From Caballeronia pedi (GTDB lineage: Bacteria > Pseudomonadota > Gammaproteobacteria > Burkholderiales > Burkholderiaceae): a stretch of 64,000 bases of DNA. Positions 38,589-45,831 of the stretch are shown here, in pieces. A program made the translations under genes and the position numbers. Position 1 is the stretch's first letter. Each line of letters opens with the position of its first letter. The stretch lies in contig NZ_FCOE02000003.1 in NCBI RefSeq assembly GCF_001544915.2, positions 310,001 through 374,000 of the forward strand, read 5' to 3'. The notes beneath the pieces were generated by a model. It saw nothing but the letters and a program-made list of their open reading frames with translations, made no database searches and was not told the DNA's origin.

Positions 38589-39254
38589 TTAAATGCCGAG
38601 GCTCAGTTGCGTCTGAGTTGGCACCGAGGCTCGACGCCATAGCCACGCGTCGAATTCCCGTCGCGGAAGCGCAAGAAGGTCGGCCGCGCAGCAGAAGGTT
38701 TTACGCAAGAAGTAGTAGTCGTCATTCTTGACCCCAGCCACTTTCGCAAACGTGCGGACGTGCCGGTCGACTGCAATGGAGTCGATTCCTACCAAGCAAG
38801 CCATGTAGTCGACGGTCTTCGGGCCGATGCCGTTCACCGACTGGATAGATTCGCAGAATTGCTCTGCCATGAGGCCGCGACGCAAGTCGTTCACATCCTC
38901 AATTCCGCCGGCCTCCAAAAACGAAACGAGCGCTTCGAACCGGTTCACCTTCTCATGATGGCGCCAATTCAGGAATGAACCAATTTCTCCCGCCCGAATC
39001 AGCGAGATGAGCGAAGAGACCGACTTCAGGTCTGGATATGTCCGAAGGATAGCCTGCACTCGGGGACGAACAACAGTCGCGTAATTGAGCCCCGCTTGTA
39101 GTACAGAATCTGCCAACACGGCGCCTAGATGTTCACACGTAGCACGCAGCGGTCGTCCTTCGTAAAATGCGCCTTCGCCCCTTGCGTGGTCGGCGATTCG
39201 ACGCGCAGCAAACAGGACCTCGAGTGCGGCGCCCTCTTCTCGAGACTTCTTCAT
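38589..39254 (-). CDS. HhH-GPD DNA glycosylase-like protein in the QueC/NDT operon
   Basis: The 221-residue protein has a helix-hairpin-helix near residues 138-150 (SVNGIGPKTVDY). Lys146 and Asp163 (AVDRHVR) stand where endonuclease III and OGG enzymes have their lyase Lys and catalytic Asp. No iron-sulfur cysteine set follows. It could remove a modified or damaged base from DNA or act on a nucleoside. Its ATG overlaps the QueC-like stop by 4 bp, so it is the last gene of a tightly coupled operon. HhH/OGG-like proteins also accompany QueC-like proteins in type IV CBASS, from memory. Confidence 0.85.
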   Translation of the reverse strand: MKKSREEGAALEVLFAARRIADHARGEGAFYEGRPLRATCEHLGAVLADSVLQAGLNYATVVRPRVQAILRTYPDLKSVSSLISLIRAGEIGSFLNWRHHEKVNRFEALVSFLEAGGIEDVNDLRRGLMAEQFCESIQSVNGIGPKTVDYMACLVGIDSIAVDRHVRTFAKVAGVKNDDYYFLRKTFCCAADLLALPRREFDAWLWRRASVPTQTQLSLGI

Positions 39255-39871
39255 ACTAGCTTCGCCTCCCTCAAGGCTTTAAGGCGCTCCACGCAATTTG
39301 GACACGCCCCGCAGGGAAACTGCGAAGCCGCTTGGCAAGAATAGGTCCGCCCCAAAGGCACGCCAAGCTCGACCGCAGCGCGTGCGACATCGGCTTTTGA
39401 TGAATAGCGAAATGGCGAGTGAAAGCGAACAGGCCCAATGTTCGATGTCAGGCCGTCAAGGTCATTCATGAAAGCTGCGGTGCAGTCGATTTCTTTCGCG
39501 TGATTGCTGTTGATGAAACCGGTATAGACATCAAGGATGCCAACGGTCTGGGCACGCGCCGCTGCGGCAGCAAAGAACAGCATTGTTCGATACGGTATGT
39601 ACAAATCATCGTCTTTGACCTCTTCAGTCCACAGGTCTGCTTCGCGAATCAGCCGCGAGTGCGAGCCTTTGAAGATGTCAGAAATGTTGAAGCGCTCAGG
39701 GCGAATCATGTCGGAAGGGAGAACCTCATTCACACGGTTCCATTCCATCTCGACGCAGTGTTGCCCGTAGTCGAAAAAAATTGGTACCACCGCGATGCCG
39801 CTTGATGCTAGCTGATAACCAACGGTCGTTGAATCTAAACCGCCGGAGGCTAGGAGAAGCACTTTTTTCAC
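39251..39871 (-). CDS. QueC-like 7-cyano-7-deazaguanine synthase family protein
   Basis: The 206-residue protein has the ATP-pyrophosphatase loop SGGLDSTT (residues 9-16), FFDYGQ, and the QueC zinc site C179, C187, C190, C193 (CGACPNC). QueC turns 7-carboxy-7-deazaguanine into preQ0 through an amide. No QueD, QueE or other preQ0 genes are near, so a housekeeping role is unlikely. It overlaps the PfkB-NDT gene by 4 bp at its start and the HhH gene by 4 bp at its end. QueC homologs are known in type IV CBASS (Cap9) and Qat (QatC). Here the partners differ. Confidence 0.9.
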   Translation of the reverse strand: MKKVLLLASGGLDSTTVGYQLASSGIAVVPIFFDYGQHCVEMEWNRVNEVLPSDMIRPERFNISDIFKGSHSRLIREADLWTEEVKDDDLYIPYRTMLFFAAAAARAQTVGILDVYTGFINSNHAKEIDCTAAFMNDLDGLTSNIGPVRFHSPFRYSSKADVARAAVELGVPLGRTYSCQAASQFPCGACPNCVERLKALREAKLV

Positions 39872-41202
39872 CGCGGTTTGCCCCTTAATTTGGCAACAAC
39901 ATTAAAAATCCCGTTGAGACATGCATCAAGGTCTGCGGAGTATACCGAACTTCCGACCATGACCATCGTATTCTCGTTTTCCCTTCGTGGGTCATAAGTC
40001 ACGACAGGCTTCCCCATCTGAATCGCCATACCAATCTCGACGAGCGTGCCAGGGTCACGCCCCAGAGGGACTGCGAAGACCGCATCGCAATCTTCGAGCA
40101 GGCGGAGGTCTTTATGGTAGGTGTGGTGCAAGTCTCCTGCTGTGGCCGGTCGCTGCAGTTCACCGTTTTCATGTACCGGGCGTCGAACGCGGAAGTTGTG
40201 GTACGAGAGGCTTTTGGCTGCGGCGTCCAACTCCGGCTTGTCTACATATGAGAAGTCGGGACCTGCAAGATAGATGGAGTACCGAGGTCTGTCATGCCAA
40301 GGAAGCGACGTTCCCCCAAGCGACTGCAGTGCTGACAGCCCTAGTAAAAAACAACGCTGCACATCCCGCCGAAAATCATCGGGGAATGTCGTCTGCGAAT
40401 ATATCGTTGCGGCCTGGCAGCCGCGCCACGCCGCTGCTGACCAACCGAGATTGGCTGCAAGCCCCACCAGAACGGCTGAATAGACGTCCCCTACGCCGAC
40501 AGAATTGACCGTCTGCCCTAACGTTGCGGGTATCTCCTCGACCGTATCACGGAGAATGTCGAACAGTCGGCTGCCCCCTCTATTCTCCTTCAGCAGCAGA
40601 ATCTTCGGCAGCAACGTTTTCGCAGCACTCACCAGTCCACTGACGTCATCCTTGCCGAGGCGTTCGAATAGGGCTGATGAGGTCGAGATGATGACCGCAA
40701 CGGTGCGCCCGCGAAAAGCGTCGAGGGAGGAGACGTCATCAAGGTCGTATGCGATGTCGAATGCAAAGGAAGCATCGGGCGCGAACGATGCAGCAAGCGT
40801 ATGCATGTCAAACCGGCCCGGAAACACCAGAACTTGTCGATAGGCCTCAAGCCCTTGTACCGGCTCTTGAAGCAACAGTTGCTTTCTGTCGCGCATCAAA
40901 TCTTCGTAACCCTGATGCCCGACTTCTGTTGCGTCTTGAATGATTACGACATTTGGTGCGCCGATGACATCGCCAAGCCAGATAAACTCTTTACACGAAC
41001 AACTCTCGAGATAGCTCTTCGCCTCATCTACAAGGTAGCGGGGACAAAAAGCCGCAACCGAGTATTCGATGTTTGCGGCCCAAAGCCCTCGTGCTGCGTG
41101 AGCAACGCCACCTAAGCGAAGTTTGCACATTAAACCGCTTTGAGGCAGCGTGAAATCAACAACCAGTTCGCCTACAACCAGCAGCGTCTCTGTAGCAGCC
41201 AT
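39868..41202 (-). CDS. PfkB-type kinase fused to nucleoside 2-deoxyribosyltransferase
   Basis: The 444-residue protein joins two enzymes. Residues 1-295 are a ribokinase/PfkB-like domain: GELVVDF at 11-17, GGVAHAA at 31-37, and the catalytic-loop motif VGVGD with Asp239. Residues 305-444 are a nucleoside 2-deoxyribosyltransferase: YLAGPDF 311-317, DCDAVFAV near 373, DPGTLVEIG with the nucleophile-type Glu389, then GKPVVTY. Together they could exchange the base of a (deoxy)nucleoside and phosphorylate the product, or the reverse. Two bases separate it from the upstream gene and it overlaps the QueC-like gene by 4 bp. Linkage to QueC suggests a 7-deazaguanine nucleoside as substrate; this is inference. 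Confidence 0.88.
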   Translation of the reverse strand: MAATETLLVVGELVVDFTLPQSGLMCKLRLGGVAHAARGLWAANIEYSVAAFCPRYLVDEAKSYLESCSCKEFIWLGDVIGAPNVVIIQDATEVGHQGYEDLMRDRKQLLLQEPVQGLEAYRQVLVFPGRFDMHTLAASFAPDASFAFDIAYDLDDVSSLDAFRGRTVAVIISTSSALFERLGKDDVSGLVSAAKTLLPKILLLKENRGGSRLFDILRDTVEEIPATLGQTVNSVGVGDVYSAVLVGLAANLGWSAAAWRGCQAATIYSQTTFPDDFRRDVQRCFLLGLSALQSLGGTSLPWHDRPRYSIYLAGPDFSYVDKPELDAAAKSLSYHNFRVRRPVHENGELQRPATAGDLHHTYHKDLRLLEDCDAVFAVPLGRDPGTLVEIGMAIQMGKPVVTYDPRRENENTMVMVGSSVYSADLDACLNGIFNVVAKLRGKPR

Positions 41203-41204
41203 GG

Positions 41205-41591
41205 TTATTGCGGCACAAAGTCGGCTTCGATGGTCGGCACCGGTTTCGCCGCCGATTGTCTAGCTACTCCAACATAAGTGACACCAGCAGCCAGACACGC
41301 TGCGAGGTAGTTAAACGCGGTCGGAAGCGCGCCCACTGTTAACCCGTTGACGTCGACCGCAAAAACGCGTGGCGGGTGAAATGCGATGCTGAGCTGAGTA
41401 CCGATGGCCGGTACCGCCGTGAACTGCGAATAGAAGGCACACTGGGCGACGTCTTCAAGCACGCAGCTAAACGCCTGTTTGCACTTGTCAACGCCGCTTG
41501 TGCCACCCGTCGTGCCGATTCCTTCACCTTCTGCATTCTTGGATTTCGAGCCAGGATAATCCGAAAGCGAACCCGAGCCGGAGCTGCCCAT
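41205..41591 (-). CDS. Small protein with Gly/Ser N-terminal tail, first gene of the QueC/NDT operon
   Basis: The 128-residue protein starts MGSSGSGSLSDYPGSKS; removal of Met would expose an N-terminal Gly on a flexible tail of about 35 residues. A compact domain follows (about 38-128), with PAIGTQLSIAF, VFAVDVNGLTVGALP and a final VGV strand. The pattern loosely recalls HIRAN-like barrels, but I cannot assign it. GAGGGA lies before the ATG. QatB and the type IV CBASS nucleotidyltransferase, which partner QueC homologs, also have Gly-rich N-termini (recalled, not checked). A conjugation substrate is therefore a reasonable hypothesis. Confidence 0.75.
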   Translation of the reverse strand: MGSSGSGSLSDYPGSKSKNAEGEGIGTTGGTSGVDKCKQAFSCVLEDVAQCAFYSQFTAVPAIGTQLSIAFHPPRVFAVDVNGLTVGALPTAFNYLAACLAAGVTYVGVARQSAAKPVPTIEADFVPQ

Positions 41592-41912
41592 ACGTCCCTC
41601 GTCTTGTTATTGAAGAAACTATTTCGCAGTGCGGAAACTCTTCTGTTTGGACTAAATTGTACAAGAGAGTACTGCTCGGTGGCCACGGACAAACGATGTC
41701 TCGCGCAATCGTGCGAACAGGGGAAATGGGCGACGCTTTAAATTGCATGAAGCCTCCCCCTTCGCGTCGGCCAGCGGCTCGTCTAATACCAGGTTCCCTC
41801 CTGCATCATCCGGTCCGACAGCAAGGCAAACTGTCGCTGAGGACGAGTCTAGAACAATAGGCGCGTAGTCGCACAGTTGGAAGGAACGTGTCGGTTCGCA
41901 CCGACGTTCGCC
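41592..41912. other. Gap holding the QueC-operon promoter region
   Basis: No gene is supported in this stretch of about 320 bp. It is more AT-rich near 41600-41680, just upstream of the leftward operon, which fits a promoter, although no clear -35/-10 pair could be fixed. Confidence 0.4.
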
Positions 41913-42257
41913 TCAACGTTCGACGCGTACTTGCTTTGCATCGCCGTGCACGCGCAAGACATCGCCCCGAGGCGTTCTTTTACGGGGAATGTCGTCGAAC
42001 GTCGGAACACGGCGCTCTGTGCCTTGTGGTGGTGGCACAGGCACCGCTACCGACTTCATCGCCACGTGTGGCTTGGCGCGCCCGATTGCGGGCTTCAAAG
42101 GCGCCACACGTTTGTTACTCGATTTGTGCTCGCGGCCAACGCTTGACGACGTCGAGCCATGAGCCTCGGGTGGATTCCAGACCTCGACGTAGTGCTGGCC
42201 GGCCGACGCCGTAGCGGCTGTCGTCAAGAATGCACTAACAACGATGGCCTTTAGCAA
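41913..42257 (-). CDS. Small secreted hypothetical protein, family c copy 1
   Basis: The start is TTG 42257, with AGGAGA upstream. The 114-residue product has a signal peptide (LKAIVVSAFLTTAATASA) and matures as GQHYVEVWNPPEA. Conserved with the copy at 55516..55860 are HYVE-W-PPEA, REHKS, MKSVA-P, RVPTFDDIPR-RTP-GDVLRVHG and the basic end. Both copies have exactly 114 residues and a TTG start followed by CTA. The protein is basic and Pro-rich after the first 20 residues. It is probably periplasmic; no function is known. Confidence 0.8.
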   Translation of the reverse strand: MLKAIVVSAFLTTAATASAGQHYVEVWNPPEAHGSTSSSVGREHKSSNKRVAPLKPAIGRAKPHVAMKSVAVPVPPPQGTERRVPTFDDIPRKRTPRGDVLRVHGDAKQVRVER

Positions 42258-42694
42258 ACGACTTCTCCTAAGTTTGCGCGCAGCCTAAGCGTGCTGAGCG
42301 AGCGCCGTATTCTGCCACGCGCAAGAGTCGCCCTCGTAACGCGCGCTAGACCGCGGAATCCGAAGGCGTATCTGCGAGACGCCATCTGACGCCCCTTATC
42401 CCGTCGAACGAAAAATGTCTAGGTGGGCGAGCTTCTTAGCCCGCCTAGCCTTGGCGCGCTCGGGGCATGCGCGTTAGTATTCGGGCGCAGCCGCTCACGA
42501 GCACAGGCAGCTGCGCGGATGGAAGCGCATCTCCGAGGCGATGGCATTGAGGCAAGTGAGGCATGGTTGCAGAACGAGAGCGGAGGAGGAAGACTTGTTG
42601 CCTACTTGCAGCAACGTGCAAAAATGGGAGCCACCAGCGCAAGGCAAAGAATGGTGTACGGGTTTGCGGCAGCGAAAGGGAGGCGAGAGAAGCA
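42258..42694. other. Gap without a firmly supported gene
   Basis: A rightward frame (ATG about 42520 to 42755) encodes a basic helical peptide with EAHLRGDGIEASEAWLQNE, but it overlaps the end of the kinase gene by 61 bp and has no clear ribosome-binding site. Nothing else was recognised. Confidence 0.4.
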
Positions 42695-43210
42695 TCAACG
42701 CGCTGCGCGCAAGAAGATGATGTCGGCGTTCATTCTAGGCTTGTGCTCACCGTGATATGAAAAAACCTCGCGGTCCAGCGCCGACCAATATTGAACGGTA
42801 TCGGGCTCAGGTTCGAACCCGGTCTCGGCATCGATAAAATCAAGGTCGCTAGGGAGACCGATTGGCGAGTTCTTCTGCACGTAGATGCTCAAAGCGGCTT
42901 TGCGACGCACGCATTCGAGCACTGCATTCATGCAAACGCCAGATATTACAACAACTGTCGATACGGAAAGCTCGGCACGTAGCTTCGACTCGAGCGTCGA
43001 CCTGTGCAGAGCGTTGACAAAGTGTCCCCTCTCCTTATCTATGTAGGAATCAAGGTCCACCATTGAGTAACCAACCACTTTGGCGACCTTGGCAGCCAAG
43101 GTGGTCTTCCCTGCGCCGGGACAACCGTCGAACGAGACAATGCCTTTCGGTATCTCTCGAATTGCGTCCACGAGTTCGCCTAGCTCTCGAATCTCGATTC
43201 GGCTTTTCAT
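42695..43210 (-). CDS. Small P-loop kinase-like protein
   Basis: The 171-residue protein has Walker A GCPGAGKTT (residues 29-37). DLDSYIDKERGHFV, like the DD segment of nucleoside and shikimate kinases, follows, then a hydrophobic strand VVVISGVC like a Walker B region. The size fits an uridine/adenylylsulfate kinase-like phosphotransferase. The substrate is unknown. It is followed on the same strand by nothing closely coupled. A second, unrelated P-loop kinase lies at 56539. Confidence 0.82.
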   Translation of the reverse strand: MKSRIEIRELGELVDAIREIPKGIVSFDGCPGAGKTTLAAKVAKVVGYSMVDLDSYIDKERGHFVNALHRSTLESKLRAELSVSTVVVISGVCMNAVLECVRRKAALSIYVQKNSPIGLPSDLDFIDAETGFEPEPDTVQYWSALDREVFSYHGEHKPRMNADIIFLRAAR

Positions 43211-43257
43211 TTATGCATTGGAGATGGTATCACCGCCTGAATGGGACAAGCGCGTGC

Positions 43258-44118
43258 TCAATGTGGCAGTGGGCCGTTGTGCACGCGAGCGTGACTCACA
43301 GGATAGAGCGCGTTGTGCCAATCGTCATTCTCAAACTCTCCTACCGGCTGACCAGTGCTTGCTTCGACGTAGTCGATGACCGCGCACAAGCGGTCCGCAT
43401 AGTTTTGGCAGACGCCCTGATTGAAGAATGGAAGCACAGAAATGCGCGTCGCTTGCATCTGCCCAGAGAGTTGGGCGAACTGAGACGCCCCGCGCATATA
43501 TTCCGATTCGAGCACGTCCTCGACCGCCATGCCGATGTTAGCACTTACGCTCGGTGCATAAGCTGCAATCCAACGCTGAAGTTGCTGCTGGAAGACCTCA
43601 TGTGTCTTACCAATCCAGTCAGCATAGGGCTGTTGCACGGGATAACTCGCGGGAGAAGTCGCCAAGATGTTCAAATGTTGTGCCTCTTGGGCGAAATGTG
43701 TCTTGACGAAATCTCGGTAAGACCGAAGCGCCGGCACCGGCTGAGCCTCGGTGGAGCTTCGATATATGTCAAACAGGATTCCGCGAATATGACGGCTTAG
43801 GGCGTAATTTAACTTACGAAGTCCAGTTTGCTCGCGCTTCTTCGCCTCCGTTTGTTGGCGTATTTCCAAAATGCGGTCGTATGCCACGATGAGCAGCAGA
43901 GAAGTCAGCAGCCCCGAACCGAAATTCTGCAAGAGTCCGGACCACCAAGCGTCAACATATTTCGACAGCACGATGAGGACCAACGCAACGACCGCAATGA
44001 CCAAGCACGCGGCGAGACGAGATTTTAGCGGATTGAATCGTTCCATTCGGGGACGGACAAGGTCGAGTTGCGTGACGGCCGACACGGCCGCGCTAAAAAG
44101 AGATGGTCGCAAATGCAT
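43258..44118 (-). CDS. Two-TM protein with soluble C-terminal domain
   Basis: The best start is uncertain: ATG 44118 (MHLRPSLFS) or ATG 44046 (MERFNPLKSRL), neither with a strong ribosome-binding site. Two membrane helices (LAACLVIAVVALVLIVLSKY and a second, LLTSLLLIVAYDRI) lie near the N-terminus. About 200 helical, soluble residues follow. This layout is common for membrane effectors and sensors, but no family was recognised. It lies 80 bp after the SH3-domain gene on the same strand, and the two probably form a pair. Confidence 0.7.
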   Translation of the reverse strand: MHLRPSLFSAAVSAVTQLDLVRPRMERFNPLKSRLAACLVIAVVALVLIVLSKYVDAWWSGLLQNFGSGLLTSLLLIVAYDRILEIRQQTEAKKREQTGLRKLNYALSRHIRGILFDIYRSSTEAQPVPALRSYRDFVKTHFAQEAQHLNILATSPASYPVQQPYADWIGKTHEVFQQQLQRWIAAYAPSVSANIGMAVEDVLESEYMRGASQFAQLSGQMQATRISVLPFFNQGVCQNYADRLCAVIDYVEASTGQPVGEFENDDWHNALYPVSHARVHNGPLPH

Positions 44119-44197
44119 CAGCGACGCCGGTGGCGATGGCAGGCGTCCCAACGGTGAGTTCTGGCGATTTGAATTTGGAGCCAGTGGGTTCGACTGC

Positions 44198-45292
44198 TCA
44201 CCGAGCGAAGGCGGACGTATATCGCAGCAGCACCCAGCCGCTTTTGAGTTCACCCGTGTCGGCGTCGAGATACTCAATATCGAGCCATGCGCCGTCTTTC
44301 TTCATACTTCGTACGACCTTCCCAAAGCGCAGGACATCGATGACCGGCGACCTGACCTTCGGATTTTGATGAACCGTAAGCTTGGTGGCAGTCGTGAAGC
44401 GCAGATACGGCCGCTCGGCGGCAGAAAAGAGGTCTAGGCCACGAGCGTTGACTTCCTTCTTGGCTTCGCGCGGCGAAAGATGCAATATCCCTTCTCCGAA
44501 ATCAACGAGCTTCGGATAGACGTAATTCTGGACACATGCCTCTAGAAGCTGAAGGACGAACCAGAGCAGAACGCCTCGGGCGAGGAGCCCCGCGCCCGCG
44601 AAACTGCTAAGCGTCGCCCATAACTCAGACGACGTCGCAGAATTGCGCACTGCGTCGTTGAACGCTTCAACCTCCTCTTTCTCGTTGGCCGACGCTGTTT
44701 GAAAAGACTCAAGCTGCGCCTCCGTGTCAGCCGGCACCGCAGGGTCCGCTATCTGGCTATCGAGGAAGCCAGATACCTGCTCAAGTAATCTTGACAGGTC
44801 GTTCGTCGGGGTCGCGCGGGCGAGCGCCGAGAAGTGCTTCTCGAGGACTGACGCTTGGCTATGCGCATGCTCCATCCAGCGGCTCGCGCTTGAAGCGACG
44901 TCGTCGAGCGAAGATTGCCGACGACCGAGAGCCATCTGCCAACGAGATACATCTTGTGCGAGCTTCTCCAATGGCGATTCGAATCGCTTGATTGAGGCGG
45001 CCAGTTGCTCAAACTTCGAGATATGCGTTTCGAGAAGACCCTGGAACTTCGGAATGTGCGGCTCAAGAAAAACGTCCAGTGACTGCACCTTCGCGTCCCA
45101 AGCGGTCATCGACTCGCGAATCCGGTCGAAAGCAGTGTGGTGTCGCTGCAGATTGGTCAGGAGCGCCTCTTGGAGCGCTAGGCTGGTGCCAAAAGCTTCG
45201 TCAATCGGAGTTTTGCGGCTTTCGGCGCTGCCGAACACCTTGCCTACTTCTGATTGAACTCGGTCCAGTGCGTTTGGATTCGACTTCGACAT
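44198..45292 (-). CDS. Coiled-coil membrane protein with bacterial SH3 domain
   Basis: The 364-residue protein has a long helical N-terminal region (about 1-220) rich in heptad-like patterns. One hydrophobic segment follows near residue 240 (GLLARGVLLWFVLQLLEA). The C-terminal SH3-like domain has the family form TVHQNPKVRSPVIDVLRFGKV and DGAWLDIEY, then SGWVLLRY. In known proteins such domains bind peptides or walls. Together with the next gene it may form a membrane complex. No family name can be given. Confidence 0.82.
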   Translation of the reverse strand: MSKSNPNALDRVQSEVGKVFGSAESRKTPIDEAFGTSLALQEALLTNLQRHHTAFDRIRESMTAWDAKVQSLDVFLEPHIPKFQGLLETHISKFEQLAASIKRFESPLEKLAQDVSRWQMALGRRQSSLDDVASSASRWMEHAHSQASVLEKHFSALARATPTNDLSRLLEQVSGFLDSQIADPAVPADTEAQLESFQTASANEKEEVEAFNDAVRNSATSSELWATLSSFAGAGLLARGVLLWFVLQLLEACVQNYVYPKLVDFGEGILHLSPREAKKEVNARGLDLFSAAERPYLRFTTATKLTVHQNPKVRSPVIDVLRFGKVVRSMKKDGAWLDIEYLDADTGELKSGWVLLRYTSAFAR

Positions 45293-45344
45293 TGCCGGCC
45301 GCTCCTCTTATCCCCACCCGTCATGTGGGGATTCGTACTCTCTG

Positions 45345-45762
45345 TTGTTGGATTGCGTCTTCGACACAGAAGTCATCGAGTCCGCTCCGTGTCATTTTAG
45401 TCGAGGCGCGCAATCTGCATCTTCTGCCTACTGCTGTTTCAATATCTCCGTCTCACCCTGGTCTGAATTCGAGGTGGAGCTTCACGAGGTCTGGTTGAAT
45501 CCGGGCTATCGTGGCTATCGTCTTGGTTCGATGCTGAGCGAATGCGTGGCCGACTTGGCGGCCTTCACTGCGGGAGTTGGAGGAAAGAGCGAGCGCGGCT
45601 AACCTCAGTCAGGCCCTTGGCCTTGCGGTAACCGGCGACGTGTACTCGACTTCAGGTGAAGCGTTCGTCGAGAGCACGGCGCAGGCGCTTATCTATGCCG
45701 TGGACGAGCACGAATGGTCCGCTCTCAAACTCGGCGACGTGGTTTTTGCCCCGTATTGGTAA
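45345..45762 (+). pseudogene. GNAT-like acetyltransferase remnant, frameshifted
   Basis: One frame reads VELHEVWLNPGYRGYRLGSM and then LSECVADLAAF, the acetyl-CoA-binding form of GNAT enzymes, then stops at 45600. A second frame, from about 45570 to TAA 45760-45762, continues plausibly (LEERASAANLSQALGL, then VDEHEWSALKLGDVVFAPYW). The join suggests one lost or gained base near 45565. The 5' part has no clear start. It is probably a dead gene of an acetyltransferase. Confidence 0.5.
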
Positions 45763-45831
45763 GTGTCCTACGGCAGCCAAGTATCAACGACGCCACACCC
45801 CACAAGCCTTCAATCGTTTCTCGAGTTCCTC

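Noticed and set aside
38589-41591. Complete type IV CBASS or Qat system
   Set aside because: No CD-NTase, TGT-like, KAP ATPase or TatD gene is present in or next to the operon, so neither name applies.
41376-41741. 121-codon plus-strand frame over the Gly-tail gene
   Set aside because: It is antisense to a better-supported gene that has a ribosome-binding site and operon spacing.
42520-42755. Rightward frame of about 78 codons overlapping the kinase end
   Set aside because: The overlap is convergent with a real gene and there is no clear ribosome-binding site; basic composition is typical of shadow frames.
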